Assembly: GCA_029857875.1 (NCBI GenBank)
Contig: JAOUGB010000059.1
Coordinates: forward strand, 1 to 9,431
Source of the DNA: Desulfobacteraceae bacterium
Lineage (GTDB): Bacteria; Desulfobacterota; Desulfobacteria; Desulfobacterales; UBA11574
Direction of reading: 5' to 3'
DNA: 9,431 nucleotides
The translations under genes were made by a program, and so were the position numbers. A model generated the notes under the pieces. The model worked only from the letters and a program-made list of their open reading frames with translations, was not told where the DNA came from and did not search any database. Every line of letters starts with the position of its first letter. Position 1 is the first letter of the stretch. Positions 1 through 7,033 of the stretch are shown here, one piece after another.

Positions 1-738
<738 letters not shown>

Positions 739-861
739 TTATATTAGTGCATTTCGATATCTTGATGAACTCTAAAAAGATTATTTCCAGTGTATTTCAA
801 CTGATAGAATGGGAAAAAATACTTAGTTTACAACGACCCAAAAGGTAATAAAATTATAATT

Positions 862-889
862 TTGATAACATAAAATCGAATGTTGTCAA
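862..889 (-). promoter_or_regulatory. mdh: Candidate mdh promoter inside a 10-bp inverted repeat
   Basis: Read on the minus strand, TTGACA (889-884) is followed after 16 bases by TATCAA (867-862), a perfect -35 and a 4-of-6 -10, about 140 bases before the mdh start. The same bases form an inverted repeat, TTGATAACAT (862-871) and ATGTTGTCAA (880-889), with 9 of 10 pairs matching across an 8-bp spacer. A dyad covering both promoter elements would suit a repressor operator. The regulator is unknown; the half-site is not a standard CRP, FNR or Rex consensus. Confidence 0.4.
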
Positions 890-921
890 TATATTTATGA
901 GATAATCTATTTTTCTTGTTG

Positions 922-1111
922 TTGACATAATGTGCATGGCAGGATAAGAAATACGTGAAGCAATTTTAGACCTTTGAAATTATAATGACATAAAGGAATG
1001 TTATTTGAGATGCTCAATTTAAGTAAGATATTTTTTTCATCATGTCACGGCTCCACAAATTTCTTCGAAATTTTTAAATGGAATAATTGAACAAAATGTA
1101 ATAATATGTCA
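922..1111. promoter_or_regulatory. Cluster of four TGACAT motifs
   Basis: TGACAT occurs at 923-928 and 986-991 on the plus strand and, as ATGTCA, at 1042-1047 and 1106-1111. The order is two forward then two reverse sites, roughly mirrored about position 1017, with steps of 63, 56 and 64 bases. Two further copies sit in front of mglA (2445-2450, 2464-2469). A rough estimate for sequence this AT-rich is about one chance copy in both spacers together, so six looks enriched. Binding-site function is inference; the factor is unknown. Confidence 0.3.
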
Positions 1112-1138
1112 TTGTATCAATAATTCATTTTCTTCGGT

Positions 1139-1162
1139 TCATGAGGGAATATCCTTTCATGA
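1139..1162. promoter_or_regulatory. 24-bp imperfect palindrome upstream of the TPR gene
   Basis: The segment starts and ends with TCATGA, and 18 of 24 positions are symmetric. It lies about 48 bases before the ATG at 1211, a suitable place for an operator or an activator site. TCATGA is self-complementary, so part of the symmetry comes for free. No matching regulator is evident in the window. Confidence 0.25.
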
Positions 1163-1210
1163 TCATATCACAAAAAATTTAAACTTTACCAATGTGGCTT
1201 GGGGTTCAAC

Positions 1211-2197
1211 ATGAATATAATAAAAAAGATAAAAACATTGTTAAAGGAAGCAGAACTCTATCATTCCCAGGGGTTATTGTATGAGGCGATAGCGAAATAT
1301 AATGATGCAACCGAACTCATACAGAAAAACGAACAACTTAAAAACAAAAAAAACCTTCTCGAGGGAATATCAAATAAAATCAACATTTTGAAAAAGGATA
1401 TCTCCAAGATCGAATTGGCGCCAAAGAAACCTGAAGTCTCAGAAAATATTCAAGACCTGATTAAAAAGATGTACTCGTTTTCACCCGATATGGATGAAGA
1501 TGCAAAAGCAATTGAAGGCGCAGTGGCATTGGCAAAGTTCGGTCAGTTTAAAAGAGCGATATTAGACTTTAATGAACTTATAAAAAAAGATTCGACCCGT
1601 GTTGATGCTGCCAAGAACATCTTAAGGTGCCATATGGCACTTTTTTCAATAGAAGAAGCCATATCTCAGTATGAGAACTGGCTTTTAGACGATATATTTC
1701 ATCCTAACCAGTTGGATAAAATATATATTTTCTTTGAAAACCTCTTGAAAAGTGAAGGAGTTGAAAAAACGCTTCCAAAGACGAAAGAGGAAGTGAATGA
1801 AGTTAAAGTAAAGGCATCACCAGAAAATGATCAGGCTCAAATTTCCGAACCAGCGGATGCCGAGTTGGAGCAGAGTGAAGTTGAATCCGAAGCCGGAAGT
1901 GAGGATGTTCTTGACGTCAACTCCATAGGAATATCTGTGGACAGCGGCCCTCAAAAAGGTCATGTATATGAATTTAAAGTCAGGTTCCAGTTGGGAAAGG
2001 TTGTCAGCCTTCTCATTCCAAGCAGAGATAAAGATGTGATAGAAAATTTTAAAGTCGGAAACGAGATTCACGGTGTTCAGTATTATTCTAACGTTGGCCT
2101 GTTTAAAGGATCGGGCTTAGTTTCTGCAGTAAAAGAAATCACAATAGGCCCTTTACGGGGAGATTATTGTGTGGACATTGAGGTTGTGGTTCATTAG
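1211..2197 (+). CDS. TPR-type protein with acidic linker and unrecognised C-terminal domain
   Basis: Probable cytoplasmic scaffold or adaptor of 328 residues, with no signal peptide or membrane segment. Residues about 8-40 look like one TPR helix pair, followed by a lysine-rich helical stretch to about 67. Residues about 98-165 form two or more TPR-like helical repeats (AVALAKFGQFKRAILDFNEL, then AISQYENWL). A charged, Glu-rich and probably disordered linker spans about 183-234. Residues about 237-328 alternate short hydrophobic strands (KVVSLLIPS, GLVSAVKEITI, DIEVVV) and look beta-rich; I do not recognise the fold, though a divergent PilZ-like barrel is possible. I prefer the ATG at 1211, with GGGG six bases upstream, over an in-frame TTG at 1199. 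It is the first plus-strand gene of the MglA cluster, 304 bp before mglA. In Myxococcus the TPR protein SgmX is an MglA effector, so an effector role is a reasonable but unproven inference. Confidence 0.85.
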   Translation: MNIIKKIKTLLKEAELYHSQGLLYEAIAKYNDATELIQKNEQLKNKKNLLEGISNKINILKKDISKIELAPKKPEVSENIQDLIKKMYSFSPDMDEDAKAIEGAVALAKFGQFKRAILDFNELIKKDSTRVDAAKNILRCHMALFSIEEAISQYENWLLDDIFHPNQLDKIYIFFENLLKSEGVEKTLPKTKEEVNEVKVKASPENDQAQISEPADAELEQSEVESEAGSEDVLDVNSIGISVDSGPQKGHVYEFKVRFQLGKVVSLLIPSRDKDVIENFKVGNEIHGVQYYSNVGLFKGSGLVSAVKEITIGPLRGDYCVDIEVVVH

Positions 2198-2501
2198 ACC
2201 ATCATACCGTTGAAAATGTTTTTTTTAATATATGGGCATTAGGCTTTAATAATTTCCTGTTAACTGAAATTAATTTCTAAGAATACCCTATGATTCATCT
2301 TTTTAAATCTATATTGAATAAAAATATCGCCAAAATAATAACGAAGCATACGATTTGACTTGAAAATTATAATTTCAAAAAGAATCAAGACATAACATAG
2401 GACTTGAAAAATTTGAGATAAATTTTTAAAATATTAATTTATAAATGTCATATCGTGATGATTTGACATATCCTAATCCAATGATACGGGGCTGATGTTA
2501 T
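2198..2501. other. AT-rich spacer between the TPR gene and mglA
   Basis: These 304 bases have no supported reading frame. They hold a perfect 12-bp palindrome AAATTATAATTT (2364-2375), whose first ten bases also occur at 851-860 and 977-986 in the mdh-TPR spacer. A direct repeat GACTTGAAAA occurs at 2357-2366 and 2401-2410, exactly 44 bp apart. An inverted repeat with TGACAT half-sites lies at 2445-2469. No terminator with a stem and T-run is visible after the TPR gene, so partial readthrough into mglA is possible. The spacer length and the dyad suggest that mglA also has its own control region. Confidence 0.6.
2445..2469. promoter_or_regulatory. Candidate operator upstream of mglA
   Basis: ATGTCATATC (2445-2454) and GATTTGACAT (2460-2469) form an inverted repeat with 9 of 10 pairs matching and a 5-base spacer, ending 32 bases before the mglA ATG. 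The half-site core TGACAT recurs in the mdh-TPR spacer. TTGACA at 2463-2468 could also be a -35, but the bases 16-17 downstream (TACGGG) are a poor -10. Confidence 0.35.
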
Positions 2502-3116
2502 ATGGCTATTTTAAATCTTAAAAAAAGACAGATCGAATGTAAAATCGTATATTACGGACCTGGAAGATGTGGTAAGACAACGAATATGGAACATATTTAT
2601 AAGTCATATAAAAAACAGGTGACTGGCGAGATGGTTTCCATTGATACAGAAGGTGATCGGACTCTTTTCTTTGACTTTCTTCCCATGGGGCTTGGTGAGA
2701 TAAAAGGCTTTGATGTTAGGGTTCAAGTTTACACAGTTCCCGGTCAGGTTCAATACAGATCCACCAGAAAACTTGTATTAAAAGGGGTTGACGGTGTGAT
2801 TTTTGTCGCTGATTCACTAGCGGTACGGCGTGAAAAAAACATGCTGTCTTTGAAGGATTTACAACATAATTTAAAAGAATACGGGATCAACATTTTTAAA
2901 ATTCCTCTTGTCATGCAGCACAACAAAAGAGATCTTGCTGGAGAAGGGCTTCCTATTATGGCTGTCGAGCAAATGGAAAGGGATTTAAATAGACAGCTTA
3001 AAGTGCCTTCTTTTCCGGCCAGCGCTATCACGGGGCAAGGTGTTGGAGCGACGTTAAAGGAATGCTTGAAGCTAACATTAATATCGTTAAAAAAAGAAAT
3101 GAAATTAGGACAGTAA
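2502..3116 (+). CDS. mglA: MglA-like Ras-family small GTPase
   Basis: Cytoplasmic GTPase of the bacterial MglA family, which defines the leading cell pole and recruits type IV pilus or gliding machinery when GTP-bound. At 204 residues it is close to Myxococcus MglA (about 195) and resembles it throughout. The P-loop GPGRCGKT is at 19-26. Arg53, in TEGDRTLFFDF, matches the intrinsic arginine finger of MglA. The G3 motif reads TVPGQ (78-82), with the MglA-typical Thr78 instead of the usual Ras Asp and with Gln82 present. NKRD (141-144) is the guanine-specificity motif and SAIT near 175 is G5. No nucleotide-binding residue appears lost, so it should be active. The start follows a weak GGGG 10 bases upstream. 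The next gene begins 9 bases after its stop, so the two are probably co-transcribed. No MglB (Roadblock) gene is visible in the window, so its GAP must lie elsewhere or be replaced. Confidence 0.95.
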   Translation: MAILNLKKRQIECKIVYYGPGRCGKTTNMEHIYKSYKKQVTGEMVSIDTEGDRTLFFDFLPMGLGEIKGFDVRVQVYTVPGQVQYRSTRKLVLKGVDGVIFVADSLAVRREKNMLSLKDLQHNLKEYGINIFKIPLVMQHNKRDLAGEGLPIMAVEQMERDLNRQLKVPSFPASAITGQGVGATLKECLKLTLISLKKEMKLGQ

Positions 3117-3125
3117 GTATTAATA

Positions 3126-4298
3126 ATGGGAAATTTCGCTCTTGCAGGAAATCTTAAGTTTCTGAGTCTCGGTGATATTTTACAATTCCTCGGTTCAAAT
3201 TCAAGCACAGGTGTTCTGTATATTACAAGTAGATATACCCAAACCCAGGGGAAAATATATTTCGTCAAAGGGAACCCTGTAAATGCGTCGGCGGGATCAT
3301 TGGTCGGGATAGATGCATTGAACTCACTTTTTGGATGGGTTGACGGAGGATTCGAGTTCAGAGATGAAGGTGTATCTTGTGAACGGATTATTAAAAAAAG
3401 TCGCATGCAAATTATCCTTGACGCCTTAAGCATGCTCGACGATGGTCAAATTGAAAGGTTGGGCCCCGTGTCATTCTCCGAAAAATCAAAATCTTCTGGA
3501 AATTCAATCAAACTGCCCATTATAAAAGGACCTCTTATCGATTATACATATATCGTTGACGAGGAAGAATTCCGTGCAAACAACAAGATCGTGGCGGAAG
3601 GAAAACACGGTGGGTGGTTATGGGTCATTTTGGAAGGTGTAGCAGAAATTGTCAAAAAAACCCCCACAGGCCACTTAAAATTGCTCAGGATCGGTGAAGG
3701 CGCATTTATTGGGAGTCTTACTTCTTTCTTAATGTTAGAGGGAACAGTTCGAAGTGCGGCAATTTTTGCTGTAACCAATGTCCAACTGGGTGTCCTCGAC
3801 TCTCGTAGCCTTTCAGTTGACTTTTTACGTATGTCCAATTCTTTTAGAAACCTTGCCATAAGTCTTGATAAAAGGATGAAACAGGTCACTGATATGGCAG
3901 TTGATATTCATTTGAACAAGATACGGCTGGAAGAATATATTAACATCAAAAACCAGGTGATTAAGCAGGGAGATGGTGAAGAGAATTTGTTTGAAATTAC
4001 TGAAGGAGTCGCCCATATTGTCCGGCATACCGAGCATGGATATGTACCGCTTGGGAGTCTTTATCCGGGAGATTTCTTTGGCAATATTCCATTTCTTGAT
4101 CTTGGACAAGAACCATTTCATGCTTCCGTTTTTGGCTCGGATAACCTCGAGTTCAAAAAGATATCGCCTGACAGCTTTCAACAGGAATACAATCAGCTTC
4201 AACCCACAATTAAAAACTTTATTGATCATCTTGCAACCTGTATATCGGTAACCTCAATGGTCACATGCGAGTTTCATAAAAAATCCAGTCGGAAATAA
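3126..4298 (+). CDS. DUF4388 (PATAN) protein with two degenerate cyclic-nucleotide-binding domains
   Basis: Probable cytoplasmic signalling adaptor of 390 residues. Residues about 4-105 are a DUF4388/PATAN domain, shown by the pattern L-S-L-x-D-I-L-Q-F-L, TGVLYI, GKIYFVKG, then W-x-D-G-G-F-E-F. Residues about 148-258 and 272-372 are two tandem CNB folds. In the first, the phosphate cassette reads GAFIGSL, then VRSAA: Arg209 and Ser210 match CRP Arg82 and Ser83, but the ligand-binding Glu is Ser197. In the second, GDFFGNI has Asn320 for Glu, and FHAS replaces the Arg-Ser-Ala. Canonical cAMP binding is therefore doubtful, especially in the second. There is no helix-turn-helix after the CNB folds, so this is not a CRP-type transcription factor. 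It starts 9 bases after mglA with no strong Shine-Dalgarno, which suggests translational coupling and a shared role with the GTPase. Confidence 0.93.
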   Translation: MGNFALAGNLKFLSLGDILQFLGSNSSTGVLYITSRYTQTQGKIYFVKGNPVNASAGSLVGIDALNSLFGWVDGGFEFRDEGVSCERIIKKSRMQIILDALSMLDDGQIERLGPVSFSEKSKSSGNSIKLPIIKGPLIDYTYIVDEEEFRANNKIVAEGKHGGWLWVILEGVAEIVKKTPTGHLKLLRIGEGAFIGSLTSFLMLEGTVRSAAIFAVTNVQLGVLDSRSLSVDFLRMSNSFRNLAISLDKRMKQVTDMAVDIHLNKIRLEEYINIKNQVIKQGDGEENLFEITEGVAHIVRHTEHGYVPLGSLYPGDFFGNIPFLDLGQEPFHASVFGSDNLEFKKISPDSFQQEYNQLQPTIKNFIDHLATCISVTSMVTCEFHKKSSRK

Positions 4299-4329
4299 AC
4301 CCTGGAATAATGATTTTCAGCTAAAAAAA

Positions 4330-4473
4330 TGAGACATTTGAAAAATAGAAATTTTTGTTCGAGTTCAAGGAAGGCGAAAATTTTAATCAAAGGGATACAC
4401 CGAGTATTTTGAGGATTAAAATTTGAGCCTGACGCATAAATTGGGCAAAAAGGGGTGTTTTGCAAAGGTCTCA
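4330..4473. mobile_element. MITE-like dispersed repeat, 144 bp
   Basis: The ends are inverted repeats: 4330-4357 (beginning TGAGACATTTGAAAAA) pairs with 4446-4473 (reverse complement beginning TGAGACCTTTGCAAAA), with 21 of 28 positions identical and no gaps. Inside lies a perfect 11-bp inverted repeat, AAATTTTAATC (4378-4388) and GATTAAAATTT (4414-4424), around a 25-base loop. There is no transposase, so this would be a non-autonomous element or intergenic repeat. The flanks are A-rich, so no target duplication can be read. The sequence resembles repeats I associate with Desulfobacterales genomes, but that is memory and not a search. It splits the PilZ gene from the mglA pair. Confidence 0.6.
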
Positions 4474-4515
4474 AAATCGATTGCCCGCAAAACCATCTAA
4501 ATTTGGGGGAAAAAC

Positions 4516-4860
4516 ATGGAGATAAATGAAAGAAGACATCATCCAAGAATCAACGCACTCCATCTGATATCCTATAATTGCATTGATGCGACCAAGAATG
4601 TTGTCGCACAGGGAATGGGAAGAACTTTAAATGTCAGTGAAGACGGTATTCTGCTGGAAACGCATGTTTCAATAGACCCAAAATATACTGTAGAACTGGC
4701 AATAGGTCTTGAAGATGAACTGATTAATATCAAGGGTAGTATTATTTTCTCCACACCCGGGAAAGATGAAAAGTATGAAGCAGGAATCGAGTTCGTCGAA
4801 ACTGATGACGCGTCAATTGAAATTTTAAAAAAATATATTAAAGTGTTTTCGGAACAGTGA
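4516..4860 (+). CDS. Single-domain PilZ protein, predicted c-di-GMP receptor
   Basis: Small cytoplasmic protein of 114 residues, consisting of one PilZ domain and little else. The two c-di-GMP-binding motifs are intact: Arg7-x3-Arg11 in RRHHPR, and Asn39-x-Ser41-x2-Gly44 in NVSEDG. It is therefore expected to bind c-di-GMP and act through protein contact. The start is supported by a GGGGGA Shine-Dalgarno at 4505-4510, five bases before the ATG. It lies 217 bp after the DUF4388/CNB gene, the gap being mostly the MITE-like repeat, and 63 bp before purC. It could originally have been in the mglA transcription unit. In myxobacteria, PilZ proteins are among the regulators of polarity and type IV pili, so a link to the GTPase is plausible but inferred only from position. 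Confidence 0.93.
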   Translation: MEINERRHHPRINALHLISYNCIDATKNVVAQGMGRTLNVSEDGILLETHVSIDPKYTVELAIGLEDELINIKGSIIFSTPGKDEKYEAGIEFVETDDASIEILKKYIKVFSEQ

Positions 4861-4923
4861 GTCTTTAAATATTTTTCCAAAGGAATGCGTGAAGAGATGT
4901 ATCTGAATAAAGGATTCAATTGA

Positions 4924-5820
4924 ATGGAACAGGCTGTAATTGAAACAAAATTAGAGGCGTTAAATCTAATCAAAAGAGGTAAAGTACGGGATATATACGA
5001 TCTTGGTGATTATCTTCTGATGGTAGCTACAGATCGAATTTCCGCCTTTGATGTGGTCATGCCCAACCCAATTCCTGAAAAAGGAAAAATTCTAACTCAA
5101 ATCTCCCTTTTTTGGTTCGAGATAATGAGACCGATTTTGCCCAATCATGTGATCTCCGCTAACGTGGATGACTATCCTGAAATATGCAGACCTTATTCGG
5201 AAATACTTCGTGGAAGGAGCATGCTTGTAAAAAAAGCTGAACCATTGCCCATCGAGTGTATTGTAAGGGGATATATATCCGGATCCGGTTGGAATGATTA
5301 CCAGGTTTCCGGCAGTGTCTGCGGTATAAAACTTCCTGAAGGTCTGAAAGAATCCGAGAAGCTTCCCGAACCTGTTTTTACGCCCTCGACCAAAGCAGAC
5401 TCAGGTCTTCATGACGTTAATATAGATTTTGAAAAAACCGTAGAAAAGATCGGAAAGCCGTTGGCCGAAAAAGTCAGAACACTCAGTATTGAAATCTACA
5501 ACAAAGGTGCCGAACTGGCGTATAAAAAGGGTATCATCATTGCGGATACGAAATTCGAGTTTGGCCTTTTGAATGACGACCTTATACTCATAGATGAGAT
5601 TTTGACTCCGGATTCTTCAAGATTCTGGCCCCAGCCATTCTATAAACCCGGGAGGGCGCAAAAAAGCTTTGACAAGCAATACCTCCGTGACTACCTGATT
5701 TCCATCAACTGGAATAAAAAGCCCCCGGCACCATACCTACCACAAAATGTAATTACCAATACACGCAATAAATATCTGGAAGCATTTCAGCAACTCACAG
5801 CAGCAACCCATGCGCTTTAG
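4924..5820 (+). CDS. purC: Phosphoribosylaminoimidazole-succinocarboxamide (SAICAR) synthase
   Basis: Cytoplasmic enzyme of de novo purine synthesis that joins CAIR and aspartate using ATP to give SAICAR. The 298 residues match the longer bacterial/yeast-like PurC form. Visible signatures are [10 protein letters not shown] (19-28), DRISAFD (37-43), GSGWNDYQ (120-127), [15 protein letters not shown] (152-166), ADTKFEFG (207-214), [14 protein letters not shown] (223-236) and [11 protein letters not shown] (248-258). The family's common His-Asp-Glu-Asn reads His-Asp-Val-Asn here (163-166); the Glu is not universal, so activity is still expected. The ATG at 4924 has AAGGA nine bases upstream. The last 11 bases overlap the start of the ParB-like gene. 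It is a housekeeping gene with no obvious tie to the signalling cluster, though it follows it on the same strand. Confidence 0.97.
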   Translation: MEQAVIETKLEALNLIKRGKVRDIYDLGDYLLMVATDRISAFDVVMPNPIPEKGKILTQISLFWFEIMRPILPNHVISANVDDYPEICRPYSEILRGRSMLVKKAEPLPIECIVRGYISGSGWNDYQVSGSVCGIKLPEGLKESEKLPEPVFTPSTKADSGLHDVNIDFEKTVEKIGKPLAEKVRTLSIEIYNKGAELAYKKGIIIADTKFEFGLLNDDLILIDEILTPDSSRFWPQPFYKPGRAQKSFDKQYLRDYLISINWNKKPPAPYLPQNVITNTRNKYLEAFQQLTAATHAL

Positions 5821-6763
5821 AGAAAAAATCGTCAATCTGTCCCAGATCGATTTCAGTGATGATGCTTTTCGTATCACTACCGAGAAGCAAGTGGATGATT
5901 TGATACACTCAATAAACCATGTTGGGATATTGCATCTTCCATTGTTATTGAAAAAGGAAGCAAACTATACGATTATATGCGGTTTTCGTAGAATTGAAGC
6001 CTGTCGACGCCTGAATTGGTCTAAACTTGAAGCGATGATTCTCGACTCTGATACCATGAGGCTCGAGTGTATAAAATATGCCATTACAGATAACGCATTT
6101 CAAAGACCCTTGAACTTAATAGAAAAATCAAGGTCCATCGAAATGCTATCCGACTTTTTCAAAGATATTAACAGGCTGTCCGAAGAACTGTCGGTATTGG
6201 GTCTATCTGAACATCCATCAATGATCAAAAAGCTCAAAGACATTTGTCATCTTCCTGAGCTGTTTCAAAAAAGCATCCTTTCCAATACAATTTCCCTTGC
6301 CATGGTTTTGGAGCTTGCTGGAATGTCGTGGGATGATGCGAAAGGTTTTATAAATCTTTTTAATGCCCTTAAATTGAGTCTTAATAAGCAAAGAGAAATC
6401 GTGACGCTGGCAAAAGAAATTGCCATGCGTGAAGACAAGTCTATTCTACAGGTTATTGAAGAATCTCATCTGAAGAAAATCTTGATGAATGAGGACCTTG
6501 ATAAAAATCAAAAGGCTCACAATATAAGGATATATTTAAAACAGCGACGCTTTCCAAACATAGCTGTCATCGAAAAATCTTATGAAAAATATCGTCAAAA
6601 ATTGAATCTTGAAAGGGGTTTTAAACTGATTGCGCCAATCAATTTTGAAAGTCCAACCTATACCTTGCAACTTAGTTTTAGCAACATGACTCAACTCAAA
6701 GGCCTTAAAACTGCTTTTGACGCTCTCATGGAAAACCCATACCTAAATAAAATTGTGGATTGA
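5810..6763 (+). CDS. Orphan ParB-like (ParB/Srx-fold) protein
   Basis: Protein of 317 residues whose N-terminal half resembles the ParB/Srx nucleotide-binding fold. [16 protein letters not shown] (53-68) aligns with the G-E-R-R box of ParB, with Phe59 replacing Glu. [10 protein letters not shown] (93-102) aligns with the E-N-x-Q-R box, with Asp94 for Glu and two residues between Asn95 and Gln98. These motifs bind CTP in ParB clamps; the changes leave CTP use uncertain. Residues about 130-225 are helical, include [12 protein letters not shown] and [10 protein letters not shown], and match the central HTH region of ParB by pattern. The C-terminal 90 residues are not recognised. No parA neighbour and no parS-like palindrome were seen. 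The ATG overlaps the purC stop by 11 bases, so translation is probably coupled. It may be a nucleoid-associated or regulatory ParB relative rather than a segregation factor. Confidence 0.85.
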   Translation: MRFREKIVNLSQIDFSDDAFRITTEKQVDDLIHSINHVGILHLPLLLKKEANYTIICGFRRIEACRRLNWSKLEAMILDSDTMRLECIKYAITDNAFQRPLNLIEKSRSIEMLSDFFKDINRLSEELSVLGLSEHPSMIKKLKDICHLPELFQKSILSNTISLAMVLELAGMSWDDAKGFINLFNALKLSLNKQREIVTLAKEIAMREDKSILQVIEESHLKKILMNEDLDKNQKAHNIRIYLKQRRFPNIAVIEKSYEKYRQKLNLERGFKLIAPINFESPTYTLQLSFSNMTQLKGLKTAFDALMENPYLNKIVD

Positions 6764-6918
6764 TCGCACACCATATTAAGACCATTATTGAAATAGAAAT
6801 ACCTTATATTGCAAATAAAGATTGAGTTCTATTTATTGAAAAATTAGGCAATTAATTCATGATGAGTTAAAAATGATCTGAGTTTGGATTAAATATCAAT
6901 GGGTTATGTCAATAAGTC

Positions 6919-6931
6919 CAATGAATCATTG
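6919..6931. promoter_or_regulatory. 13-bp palindrome in the tetR upstream spacer
   Basis: CAATGA-a-TCATTG is a perfect 6-bp dyad with a one-base centre, about 40 bases upstream of the predicted tetR -35. TetR-family proteins often control their own promoter through such dyads, but operators usually overlap the promoter more closely. The rest of the 255-bp spacer (6764-7018) is AT-rich, has no reading frame, and shows no terminator after the ParB-like gene. Confidence 0.25.
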
Positions 6932-6971
6932 AAAATTCTTCTCAATCGCAATAAAAAGTGAATATATTTTC

Positions 6972-7000
6972 TTGACTAAATAAAAAGCACCATTTATATA
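6972..7000 (+). promoter_or_regulatory. Sigma-70-type promoter for the TetR gene
   Basis: TTGACT (6972-6977) and TATATA (6995-7000) are separated by the optimal 17 bases, matching 5 of 6 and 4-5 of 6 consensus positions. Transcription would start near 7007. That places the ATG at 7019 only about 12 bases from the 5' end and the ATG at 7034 about 27 bases from it, which favours the second start. Confidence 0.6.
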
Positions 7001-7033
7001 AAGCTTAATTAAATAAATATGGTTCAGGTAACT

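Noticed and set aside
1057..1073. AAATTTC-ttc-GAAATTT hairpin as a terminator
   Set aside because: The stem is AT-rich, the following T-run is short, and no plus-strand gene ends upstream and no minus-strand gene ends there.
1199..1210. TTG at 1199 as the start of the TPR gene
   Set aside because: The ATG at 1211 has a well-placed GGGG, whereas the TTG has no Shine-Dalgarno.
2750..3433. Long open frame on the minus strand (227 codons) opposite mglA and the DUF4388 gene
   Set aside because: It covers the junction of two strongly supported genes on the other strand and its product is low in recognisable structure; it is a shadow frame.
3126..4298. The CNB protein as a CRP/FNR-type transcription factor
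   Set aside because: No helix-turn-helix follows either CNB fold; the protein ends soon after the second one.
4274..4546. Minus-strand 90-codon frame across the repeat between the CNB and PilZ genes
   Set aside because: It runs through the MITE-like repeat and into both flanking genes; its product is only the translated repeat.
4885..4923. A 12-codon leader frame whose stop directly abuts the purC ATG
   Set aside because: The ribosome site is too close to its ATG, the peptide has no regulatory codon bias, and such short frames are expected by chance.
6791..6834. AAATAGAA/TTCTATTT inverted repeat after the ParB-like gene as a terminator
   Set aside because: The 8-bp AT stem has a 28-base loop and no T-run, so it would be unstable.
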